A DNA stretch of 64,000 nucleotides from Hericium rajendrae (lineage: Eukaryota; Basidiomycota; Agaricomycetes; Russulales; Hericiaceae): positions 1,860,001 through 1,924,000 of the forward strand of contig CM065889.1 in assembly GCA_033439255.1 (NCBI GenBank), given 5' to 3'. Position 1 is the first letter of the stretch. The number at the start of each line of letters is the position of its first letter. The notes beneath the pieces are model-generated. The model saw only the letters and a list, made by a program, of their open reading frames with translations, searched no databases and was not told the DNA's origin. Below are positions 1 through 8,883 of this stretch, piece after piece. Both the position numbers and the translations under genes were made by a program.

Positions 1-560
1 TGTAGAGTTTTTTAAGGTCATTCCAAGCCGTCTCAGCATATAGCTTCTCCTTTATCAGGTCATGGACGGCAGGGACACAAGCCATCTTCAAATAACTGAG
101 CGCTTGCTCATTATCCTCATTGAAGTCGTCTATAGCGGTTGTCTCCTCGACAGTTGGAGCTTTGGGATCCTTGGGTGAAGGACAAGTAATGGTCTTGCCA
201 ACGTACTTCCACAGATGCTTGGTCTGGAAGAAGTCAGTCATAGTCGGAGCCCAGGACTGGTAGTTGGAGCCATTCAAATGAACGAATCCACGGGGGAGTA
301 TGTCGGTCATAGTGTGTGTAGGTGAATATCTGAGTTGAGGAGCGGTCAGACCCAGGTTCTTTAAGAAGTTCAAGATGACGCCAACCCCATGTGCTGTATC
401 TCTAGCCAGGATCATAAGATCCTGTCCCATCTGTGTCCATGTGCGCTTATAGTACTTGTAAGGTATGAGATGCACAGTTGTACAGGTGCTCCTGGGTGGA
501 TTGACTACCTCCCTCAGGATTGGGACACCAAAACTATTCCCACTTAAGGGCAATAGCCAA
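1..560 (-). mobile_element. Ty1/copia-type LTR retrotransposon fossil, gag part only
   Basis: The minus strand carries protein sequence resembling the N-terminal Gag region of copia-type elements, including a GFVHLNGSNYQSWAPTM-like stretch and the downstream KHLWKYV motif. It runs off the left edge of the window, so length and LTRs cannot be judged. No pol, integrase or LTR is seen here. It is treated as an old element fragment. The family call rests on motif resemblance only. Confidence 0.55.
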
Positions 561-831
561 CCATTCACATCCCTTATAGCATCATGCCAGCTTCCCGACG
601 CTTGCCTACTACAGTAGAGGGTGAAGCAAGGACACGAGCCTTGACAGAGCCTCATGTATCGTACGTATAGTAAGCGCACAAAGGGAGCACAGACAGGTGG
701 ACTCACGCCAACTTCTAGCATCGCCATGCTTCCGTCATCGATGCTCGTGTAACCCCGAAGGGTGAGAGCACGATGGCAGTTCATTGAAGAACTCCAAGTG
801 GGGCGCAAGTTGGGAAAGGTGACTCACCTTC
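561..831. other. Unassigned flank between gag fossil and composite element
   Basis: No convincing coding frame, RNA gene or repeat is seen. The stretch ends in a CTT that abuts the left terminus of the composite element at 832. It could be the remainder of the gag fossil's leader, or older host DNA. Confidence 0.3.
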
Positions 832-944
832 ATCTGGAAAAAGTGTCCATACTACTTTAGCCTACAGTAGAAAATATAGTCTACAGTAGCTATAATAGAT
901 TATATATTTTCTGTAGCATCTGTTAATAGGTGGGTCTCTATTAC

Positions 945-1082
945 AACTACAGGTAGCCATCTGTAGCCATCTGTAGCCATCTGTAGCTGTCTGTAGCTGT
1001 CTGTACATTGTATACCTACTGTAGCTTATGTTAGTTACTATATCTTATGCTAGTCACTGTATCTTATGCTAGCTACTGTAAT
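945..1082 (+). repeat. Short tandem repeats CTGTAGCCAT and TTATGCTAG
   Basis: Three CTGTAGCCAT units and two CTGTAGCTGT units (about 954-1008) are followed by two or three units of about 20 bp around ACTATATCTTATGCTAGT (about 1028-1080). They lie in the AT-rich left flank of composite element E1. GTAGC/GCTA-rich flanks of this sort recur in the other copies. Confidence 0.7.
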
Positions 1083-1289
1083 GCTATACTGCAGTATGTG
1101 AGATTCAGTATAATATAGTTTGTTGTAATCCAATATAGTCTCTTATATCACATCTCCAACAATATATCATGCAAAATATTGTGTTTAGACCAGGTACATC
1201 TTGTACACTAATAGTACTAATGCATGATATATCCCTCTCCATATCCTTCTGCACCCACAGCACCCATCCCTCATGGAAAATGTTTTGCT

Positions 1290-2410
1290 GCAGCAAAACA
1301 GTTCCCACATGCTGTATTCACATGGGTCGACGGGGCGTGCGGGAGTCGGCAGTGATGCACATGGGTCAAGCATGGTCGGTCGCAACACGTGCAAGGATCA
1401 GCGATGTTCGTGGATTGGCGGGAAGCTCGCGGTTCCACGGGTGCGTGTGCGGGTTGATGGCGACACGCACGGATTGGTGGGGATGGGGAGGGGGTCAGCC
1501 GGGGCATGTGCGGGTCAGCGGCAAAACCCACAGATCGACGGGGGCACGCGCAGATTGGCGCATGCATGCGCATGTTGCCGGCGACGTGCGTGGATTGGCA
1601 GGGAGCTCACGGGTCGGCGAGGGCACGAGGAATTCGGCGGGGGTGTGCGCTGGTTGACGGTGACATGCACGGGTCAGTGGGGCAGAAATGGATCTGTGGG
1701 GATGTGCGCGGGGATCAGCAGCAATACGAAGCGGTTGATGGGGGCATGCACTGGTCGGCACATGCATGCACGAGTCGGCGGGGGCATACAGAGGTTGGCA
1801 GGGGCAACACGCGGATTGGCAGTGAGATGCCAGGGTGAGCGGGGGCTTGTGCGGATTGTCGGTGATGCGTGCAGTTTGGCGGTGACGCACAGGGGTCCAC
1901 GGCGATGTGTCGGGTCCGCAGCAATGCGCGCGGCTTGACGGGAGCATGTGGGGGTCCGCGGCAACGTGCGTGAGTCGGCAGGGATGTGCATGGATCTGCG
2001 GCGATACAGGCATGTCAGCATGAGCATGAGCATGCGTGGGTCAGCAACGATGCAGGCGGGTTCATGAGGAGATACGTGCATTGGCGGTGACCCACGCAGG
2101 TCAGCAGGGGCGTGTGGGGATCCGCACAGATGTGCACGGGTCGGCAACGATGCGGGCAGTTCGGCGGGAGCATCTCCGGTTCGGCGGAGGTGCGTGCAGT
2201 CAGCGGGCCATGTGGGGATGTGTGAGTCGGCAGCGACACATGCAGGTCGGCAGGGACATGTGCAGATCAGCGGCGACGCGCGTAGGTTGGTGGGGATGCG
2301 TGCAGATCGGCGGGGAACTGTACGGGGTCAGCGACAGCGTGCGCAGGTAGGCGGTGACGTGCATGGGTCGGATGCCCATGCGGGACATGGGTGAGCATCC
2401 GCGAGGGTAC
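1290..2410 (-). repeat. GC-rich degenerate array, left arm of E1
   Basis: The plus strand is built of loosely repeated GGGTCGGCGG and CATGCACGGGTC-like words with no fixed period. Open frames exist in several registers on both strands, as expected from TA-poor sequence, and none shows domain-like composition. Judging from the donor and branch-like motifs at its inner edge, the inferred transcript sense is minus. The matching right arm (3030-3990) has the complementary words. Confidence 0.65.
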
Positions 2411-2418
2411 AAAAAAAA

Positions 2419-2450
2419 GAGTATCGCTCACGTTGTCTCGAGCGATACTC
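2419..2450 (-). other. Hairpin of the intron module, E1 left
   Basis: GAGTATCGCTC pairs perfectly with GAGCGATACTC across a 10 nt loop. On the minus strand it starts 45 nt after a GTAAGT donor (2495), directly after a TGTACTAATC branch-like motif (2455-2464), and is followed by a run of eight T. The next AG in minus sense is about 98 nt away. Confidence 0.7.
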
Positions 2451-2994
2451 TCTTGATTAGTACAAGATAGCTACAAGATGACGGTCAATACTTACCTTGG
2501 TTCCCACACACCTCACAAGATCCAATGAAGACAGAATCGTACTTACAATCAATACGCCAGAGTGAAGCAGCAGAGTGAAGCAGCAAAGGGGAGAGGGAAG
2601 TGGGTGGAAGGAAGACGACGTGGCAAACAAAGTCGAGTCGCGCACAAGTTGAACGCACGGAGCCGCGTGGCCCGAGTCGTTTTAGTGACCATATATGGGC
2701 AATAAAACAGCACGGCGTGCGACGGGCCGTGCCTGCGCGCGTTTCGACTTTGAACCAAAAAAAAAACGCGGGGGGCGCGTGGGAAACGTTTGGTTACAGC
2801 CAAACATGTCCCACGCTCCATTTCTGCATCTCAAAGTTGTTCTTCACAGCAACAAAAGGTGCGTTTCTACCTGTCAAATTGCAACTTACACTTTTTCTAG
2901 GTAACTCCGGCAGGATTTGCCGCAGGGAATACAAGAGAGGGTCGCACAGTGAGTAGAAACAAACATTATGCCCTCTATTTGGTACTCATACGGA
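2451..2994. other. Core of E1 with divergent splice-like borders
   Basis: The core lies between the two hairpins. A minus-strand donor GTAAGT (2495) and a plus-strand donor GTGAGT (2949) face outward, suggesting divergent transcripts starting inside the core. A TATATG-containing stretch lies near 2690. The minus strand has an open stretch at 2549-2821 but it has no recognisable domain. Confidence 0.45.
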
Positions 2995-3023
2995 GGGTAT
3001 CGCCTGTTATACGGGCGATACCC
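2995..3023 (+). other. Hairpin of the intron module, E1 right
   Basis: GGGTATCGCC pairs with GGCGATACCC. Compared with the left hairpin of the same element, two stem positions have changed on both sides. It starts 46 nt after the donor GTGAGT at 2949 and is followed by ATTCTTTT. No AG occurs on the plus strand from here to 3242, a stretch of 218 nt. Confidence 0.7.
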
Positions 3024-3990
3024 ATTCTTTTGCGCTGCTCGTTCGCCCGACGTTGCGTGCACCCTCATGCATGGCCTTGGGTCCCATGCTGACCGACTCG
3101 TGCATGCCCCCGCTGATCTGTTCACCCCCCCCCCCACCGATCCTCACACGTTGCCGTCGACGAACGCACATACGTGCCAACTCGCTCGCGCCCCCATCGA
3201 TTCGTGCCTGTCGCCGCTGACCCGCACATCCCCCGTCGACCAGCACACATTCCTGCTGACTCACAGCACACTAGCACCGACTCGCGTGCCCGCGTGGACC
3301 TGCGCGCACATGCATCAATCTACGCGGTCCCCCTTTACCCGTGCCACATGCGCTGAGCAGCATGTGCCCCTGTCGATCTGTTCGCTTCACCATCGGCCTG
3401 CACACGCCCACGCCGACTGAAAGCTTGGGCATGCACAGCTTCGCACGCACGCGCACCTGCATACCGCGCCCATCACCGCATGAACGCATAGAGCATCCAT
3501 GTAAGTGCGGATGCACTTGCGTGCCCCGCGGCAAGGAACGTCGCGATCTGCGAGAGCACCTCACTCTCGGAGAGGCCTGGCCCACTGCGGCCATGGATGT
3601 GTGCATGAGCACGCTGAGGATGTTGCGGGCCCGTCGATCCGCCCATATTGCTGTCGACGGCGCATACCCCCACCGACTTGCGCATACCCGCGCTGACCAG
3701 TGTGCACCATCGACTTGTGCGCACCACCATCGATCCACGCGTGTCCCCGCCGATCCGCGCGCAACACCGTCGACCTGCGCACACCTCTGCCAACTCGTGC
3801 ATGCATGTGTCGAGCAGCGTGCATCCCCATCGTCCCCCTCGTGTCACTGTCGATCCGTGTATGTGCCTGTTGACCTGTGCATATCTCCCCACCAATCTGT
3901 GCATGTAAACACTGATCTGTGCATCCTGCTGCCAATCACATACTCACCCCTAGCCTGTATCCCTGGCCCGTGCACATACCTGTGCACACC
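3024..3990 (+). repeat. GC-rich degenerate array, right arm of E1
   Basis: C-rich words such as CCGCTGACC, GTCGATCCG and GTGCATGCCC recur without a strict period. This is the reverse complement, in style, of the left arm. The AG-free first 218 nt is unusual even for C-rich DNA. Long frames here are uninterrupted mainly because TA is rare. Confidence 0.6.
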
Positions 3991-4822
3991 CCTGTTGATC
4001 CATGCATACATGCGCTGCTGAACACCTGTGGATGTGGCATGTGGGAACTTTTTTGCTGTAGCAAAAGACTTCCCATGGGTGTTGGATCCTGTGGTGCAGA
4101 GTGATATGTGATTTAATTGTACCCTTATGAATAAGACTCATATGATACAAGAAGACCTGGCTATAGTGTGAGCCACAATGCAGAAAATATGAGCCACTAA
4201 CTTGGTATGTGTGTATGCAGCCTTGGCCTCTAGAATACACAAATCCTATCAGCTACAGAAGCTACAGTAGAGCCTCTCTGACACATGTATCACTGAGTCA
4301 TGATTAGTACCTAAACATCGGTTATCATATTTCACCGGTTATCTATTTGTAGCACAGGCACTGATACTGTGGCTTGACGTAACACCATCCTGGCTATCAA
4401 TCAAAAAACACTTTTTCCTGATGTTGGTAAAACAGCAAAGGTAACTTCTTGTGTAGCAGGTGTTCAGGCAGGGCCCATAACCTGAAGAAACACGACTGCG
4501 TGATATGGAAGGCCTGCGTGCCGGAAGTGCAAGGCACGCGGGCACACACAATGGGCAGGGGGCATGAGCGAATTGTTGCATTGCCGTGGGCCCATGCATG
4601 ATGCGGAAGGCCAGTGCACGAGGCGCGATGGCTGCACATGGGAGGGTGGGGTAGGACGTGATTGCATGCACGTGAAAGCGGGGCATTGTGGGCGCAGGCG
4701 GGGTTATCAGGCAAGCAGGCAGGGTGATGCTGGAGCCAGGCGCCATGCTGGTGACACGGCATGGATCTGGAAGGGTTCAGACGGGGTGTGCTTGAGGGGT
4801 TTGGACGACGAAAGGATGACGT

Positions 4823-4854
4823 TCGAGTCCCATTGCCACGGCAACGGGACTCGA
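4823..4854 (-). other. Second conserved hairpin in the GC arm of E2
   Basis: The minus strand reads TCGAGTCCCGTTGCC, loop, GGCAATGGGACTCGA, a 15 bp stem whose only non-canonical pair is G.U in the minus-sense RNA. A sister hairpin lies at 34817-34844. It sits about 290 nt downstream of the first hairpin in transcript sense. Confidence 0.6.
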
Positions 4855-5145
4855 CAACATGGGCCACGTCTGCACACGTTGTTGACGGAGCACAGAAGGT
4901 GCTGCACGGTGGGCGTGCATAGTCAGTGGCCGTGCATAGTCGGTGGCCGAGCGTGCGAAAATGGAGACCGGGGTGTGGGTGTCATGGCATATCGAGTGCG
5001 GGGTGTTGAGGCAGCATACGTGGGCAATTGAGATCGTTGATGAGGTTGTTGGAAGGCGGTGGGGGCGGTGTGAAGGGGCGGGGACATATGATGGGCAGTG
5101 GGGGTCGTGGGGTGTCGAGTGAAGACGTGGAGATGTCGAAAGAAT

Positions 5146-5173
5146 GAGTGTCACTCAAAATCGAGTGACACCC
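5146..5173 (-). other. Hairpin of the intron module, E2
   Basis: On the minus strand GGGTGTCACTC pairs with GAGTGACACTC, with one G.U pair. It follows a GTGCTAACAA branch-like motif (5175-5184) and starts 45 nt after the donor GTGAGT (5218). No AG follows in minus sense until about 4903, roughly 240 nt. Confidence 0.7.
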
Positions 5174-5218
5174 TTTGTTAGCACGAAAAGATAACCAGAG
5201 ATTTTTCTTTTTACTCAC

Positions 5219-5403
5219 CTATAGCCTTTCCTGCTGTAGATCCACCTCGGCCGTGTTGACAGTTGACAGAGAATAAAAGAAAGCTGGGGAAAGAGGAAAC
5301 CGGGAGAAGGGAGAGAGAAGAAAAGTGGGTGAGAAATTGCAAGTCTCGACGTATTAACTCGGGGCTTCAGCCACTGAATGCACGAAGACACACAACAAAT
5401 CAA
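5219..5403 (-). CDS. Small exon of unknown function upstream of the hairpin intron (E2)
   Basis: An open frame of about 60 codons ends in GGAAAGGCTATAG at the donor. The equivalent exon of the 59.3 kb copy ends GGAAAGGCCATCAG at its donor, so this exon edge is conserved between copies, as is the upstream stretch containing CGTCGAGACTT and GTGGCTGAAG shared with 39140-39230. No domain is recognised. It may be a short coding exon or a non-coding transcript. Confidence 0.35.
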
Positions 5404-5601
5404 ATAAAACAGCTAGAAATACGAGAAAAAGGATCAAACTATGTATCATTTATGTAAGTACATTACATGAGCTACATTTCTAGCAAGCATACAGTATACT
5501 ACTAGATAGCATGGTGAAGATATTGAAATCTAACACCTAGTCTCTGACGCGGGGCTCAGCAACGCCCGGCAGCCACGATTCTTGGCTTCGTCCGAGATTC
5601 G

Positions 5602-5608
5602 TATATAA
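5602..5608 (+). promoter_or_regulatory. TATA box of composite repeat arm A (E2)
   Basis: TATATAA is followed by GCTTGCATGATGCACATT. The mirrored copy at 59 kb has TATATAA followed by CGCATGATGCGCATT at similar spacing, and both are preceded by a related GGCAGC...CACGA block. Conservation between copies suggests a real promoter reading outward. Confidence 0.5.
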
Positions 5609-5639
5609 GGCTTGCATGATGCACATTGCCTTTTGCTCC

Positions 5640-5910
5640 TAAACCCTCGCCATCCCTCTTGCCATGTCATTGTCGACATTGTCGTTCTCTTTCTTATCAT
5701 CGTCGCTGCCTCCCTCTCTCCCTCATCGTTGTCGCTACCTCTCTTGTTGCCGTTGCTCCTTCCCTTGTCGCTGTTCCCTCGTCGCCATCGCTCTCATTGC
5801 CGTTGCTCCCTATCTTGTCGCTGTCGCTGTTTCTCTTGTTGTTATCAGTTTCTCGTTCATTGTTGTTGTTGTTTCTCTCTTTCTTCGTTGCTCTGTGTTC
5901 AGATATGTTT
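5640..5910 (+). repeat. CT-rich, TCGTTGTCGC-like low-complexity stretch
   Basis: Degenerate TCG/TTG/CTC triplets give open frames in all three plus registers, rich in Ser, Leu, Cys and Val. Low complexity explains these frames, so no protein is claimed. It lies just after the TATA box and may be the first exon of the arm A transcript. Confidence 0.6.
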
Positions 5911-5959
5911 TTTTATTCTTAGTTTCTTATGTCTGATGTCAAATGCTAATGCTTTTGTA

Positions 5960-6659
5960 CTTGTTATATAGTACTTGTTATATAGTACTTGTGTATGCTT
6001 ATCAGGTAAGCAATGTTATGTCTTAATGCTTTTGCAGGTTTTCGCTTTTTTTTTGTCAGTGTGGTAAGCTTCTATGTTAAGTTCATCATCATCTAAGACT
6101 AACATCTTTTTATTAATTTATATGTTCGCTTTTTATAGTTGTTATAAGTTTGTTGTCTGTTGTAGTTATCTAGTAGTTTTTATGGCTTTAGTAATGTTTT
6201 GTAATAAGACTGAAAAATATAATAATTTTTTAACTTTTGATATTTGTAATTAAGATAAATAAGATTTTTGAGCTAAAAAATGTTTTAATATGTTGGAACA
6301 ACATATTTGACAAAAGTGATATAGAGTGGATAGAAATCTTACTAGCTAGATATAATATCACAATGGTAATATAGTATATACTTGATATAGTTTTTATAGT
6401 TACTTTATACTATAATAGCTATGGCAGCTATGATATCTTATACTCTATGCTATACCAGCTATGATATCTTATACTCTATGCTATACCAGCTATATAGCTT
6501 AGACTCTATGCTATGGTAGCTATAGCAAGCTATGATAGCTATGCATAGATTACTTGACTGCTATGAGACTGCTATGTAGAAAAGAGGACAGCTATGGACC
6601 TAGGAAAGCTATATAGCCTACATAGCCTTATATACCAGTAGTAAATTTCTCAGATGTAA
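5960..6659 (+). repeat. AT-rich arm with AGCTATG/TATAGCT words (E2)
   Basis: Intron-like stretches (GGTAAGC...TTTTGCAG, GGTAAGC...TCTAAG) are followed by dense AGCTAT/GATATC words at 6390-6620 and the terminus near 6659. The layout matches the arms at 7611-8325, 58284-58985 and 60200-60458, with only loose sequence identity. Confidence 0.5.
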
Positions 6660-7610
6660 ATATAAATGTTCTGGTTGATTGAGTAGCAGACTTAGCTTAT
6701 GATATTTTTGAAGTTGTTTACATTACAAATAAAGAAGGGTTTGAAAAGTTTCTTAAGAGAGAACTGATGTTTTTTCAAGTTGGCAAACTCAAGATGCACA
6801 ATGATGTCTTTTGTATCACTATTGAGAATTGTCTCAGCATCAGTTTGTTTCTTGATCAGGGTAGTGATAATCTTGACTTGGTTTTGAAGCATAATAGATA
6901 ATGTCTAACAGTTAGACATGATTGTAGACATATACAGAGAGGATAGATATGATTGTTCACAGAAATCAGACAGTACAAAGAAGTGATTCAATAGATCAAA
7001 GAAATCTTTCTTACCACCTATAGATAATGTGATCAGGAGAACACTTTAAAAATCCTCAACCATGTTCTTTAATATAGCTTTTATCTTTTTTCTCTTCTTC
7101 TCACTCAAGTCCTTTAACTGTGACAATAAGTCAACAGTAGACTTGTTGATGCTAAAAATAGCAAGAGCAGCAGCTAAATCATCTTGAGCTACTTCTGAGA
7201 AGAGCCAGTTTTTAGCACTCAGACACAGGAAATGAGAGCATAAAAGTTGAGGTCAGCCTCAAAAGAACAGTCACAGAAGTCATAGCTCTTCTAGCAGCAA
7301 TAGAAGCAGCTACCTTCATACCTAAGATATTCATGATCGGACTCAAAGAGTAAGATTTACAGCAAAGAGATATCTGCAATAGCAACTGTACAAGATTGAT
7401 TGATAGATGTGAACTGACTTCACATAGTGAATGTGTGGAGATGCAAGTGTGCAGGGCTAGCAGGCATGAGGAAGGTCACAGATGAGGGATATGAGATGTC
7501 ATGTTAGCTACAATGTGAAGATGATGCATAGAGAGAATGCAAGATGTTGAAGAGATAGAAGGGATTATGATGTATTGAAGGTAAACTAAAAATGAAAATG
7601 ACAACAAGTC
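6660..7610 (-). pseudogene. Spacer between two arm A copies, with remnant frames of unknown origin
   Basis: The minus strand has protein-like stretches: 6692-6892 (about 66 residues, lysine-rich) and around 7045-7200 (LAAALAIFSINKSTVDLLSQ followed by a lysine-rich tail and stop). They are not recognised and no complete gene can be drawn. The two composite-repeat ends flanking this stretch point toward each other, which is unusual. Confidence 0.3.
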
Positions 7611-8325
7611 TTCATCTGAAAAATCTGCAAGTGGTACATAACTCTATAAAGTCTATCTGAATTTCATAGTTCCATAGCACTGCCCTTTTCTCTGTAGCCC
7701 ACATAGCTAAAGGGAGATGCTATATAGTACTATAGAGCTCAAGAGTGATACTATGGAGCACTATGATAGCTATGATAGCTGCCAACTATGCAGCTACTAT
7801 AGTATGCATGACTATGAGAGCTATAAGTGTCTATCAAAGCTATGAGACTTATATCACTTATATATTTTATATTCAATATATAGAACTGACATGTCTATTG
7901 AAGCAATAAAGTCTATAAAAACTATAAATTTTAACTAGATTCTCATAGCAAGATCCAAATGAAATGATCACACAAATATGAGCTTTGTTTAATGCATCAA
8001 CATTATATTCATATTATTATACTACTACAAACAAAGACATTACTACTAAATACAAAAAGATCAAAGACACTACTACTAATTATAAAGACTACATTTACTA
8101 CTAAAAGATAAACACAAGAGTTAAGTATACTAGACTTACAAAGATTATGAAAAGCAAAATTAGTCTACAAAATAAAAAGTTGATTAGTAACAAACTAACA
8201 GTAACAAAAGATTTTAAGACATACCAGAAGTGTTAGAAAGCAAATAAATGATACTAAGATATGAATGACATAAGCATAGAGCAGCAAACCTAAAGAAGAA
8301 AGACTTACCAAAGGTAGAGAGACAA
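7611..8325 (-). mobile_element. Partial composite repeat E3 (arm A only)
   Basis: It begins CATCTGAAAAATCTGC and is a direct repeat of 58284-58985 over roughly 710 bp, including the region of TGATAGCTATGATAGCT words and the GTAAGTCTTTCTT intron-like border at the far end. Similarity stops near 8325, before the promoter and core seen in the other copy. It is therefore truncated, about 560 bp downstream of the NOT1 stop codon. Confidence 0.65.
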
Positions 8326-8883
8326 GACCCAAGAAAAGTTACTCCTATGTTATGTAAGAGCTGAAAAGTGAAGCCTTTTTTAATGTTATTAATTGACACC
8401 ATATGCATTCACAGTACAGCTACAACCTTAGGGCAAGAGCAGTCCTCCTGCGAAGTTCATATCTCTATCATTTTTATTTTTCACCAAATTGATACTGAGG
8501 TGCACATTTCTTGACCATGCAACATCCTTTTATGGCTTTTGTTTATTTTAGAATGTTTTATTTTCACTCCTACAGGACTCACAATATATAGAAGGGGTGA
8601 TTTATTGACTTTTTACTATGTGCACCAAATTGTCCAAAAAAAACCAAGGTACACAAGTACTCATCAAGGCAAATCCAGTACACTTTTGTTCACGTCAATC
8701 GAATACCTCCTCGAGGAGCTATGGCAACCGGAACTTTCAATACGAAAGATCACACGACACATCGAAAACAATGCGGCGCCAACTTTACTGCAAATGGCAA
8801 TAATGATAATTCAAGATATACTAAAGTAAAAGAAGTTATAACAGGCAATTTTACAGATGATCAATATAATCATAAGAAAGAAA
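8326..8883. other. 3' flank of NOT1
   Basis: AT-rich, with no gene recognised. Short plus-strand frames at 8539-8921 have no domain-like content. This should hold the NOT1 3' UTR and polyadenylation site on the minus strand. Confidence 0.4.

Larger units (their letters stand above)
832..4423. mobile_element. Composite repeat E1 with inverted GC-rich arms
   Basis: The left end CATCTGGAAAAAGTG (831/832) is answered by CACTTTTTCCTGATG at 4409-4423, a terminal inverted repeat with one mismatch. TT precedes the left end and follows the right end, a possible 2 bp target duplication. Order: AT-rich flank, GC-rich arm, hairpin, 0.5 kb core, hairpin, GC-rich arm in opposite orientation, AT-rich flank. 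A second, internal pair of inverted blocks (TTTTGCTGCAGCAAAA at 1279 and its counterpart ending near 4067, with weaker similarity out to about 1160 and 4195) reinforces the mirror layout. No transposase is present, so it would be non-autonomous. The same terminal motif recurs at 6659, 7611, 58284 and 60458. Confidence 0.6.
4480..6659. mobile_element. Composite repeat E2 (arm A + core + GC arm; one end missing)
   Basis: GC-rich arm (4480-5145), hairpin (5146-5173), core with an exon/donor (to 5403), TATA-type promoter (5602), CT-rich stretch (5640-5910), intron-like AT-rich arm, and the terminus TTTCTCAGATG at about 6649-6659. The same order, mirrored, makes up the copy at 58284-60458. The outer end of the GC arm, with its own CATCTG terminus, is not seen next to E1's right end, so the copy is incomplete or was disturbed by E1. 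Confidence 0.55.

Noticed and set aside
2419-2450. Bacterial-type intrinsic terminator (hairpin plus T-run)
   Set aside because: The host is a eukaryote, and the hairpin sits at a fixed distance from a splice donor and branch-like motif in all five copies, which fits an intron better.
1169-4021. Many long open frames of 100-226 codons in the GC-rich arms
   Set aside because: They occur in several registers on both strands at once, have low-complexity composition and follow from a lack of TA-containing stops. No domain or splice structure supports them.
5612-5971. Membrane-like protein in the CT-rich stretch
   Set aside because: All three frames are open and hydrophobic because of TCG/TTG/CTC repeats; no conserved start or homologous frame in the other copy.
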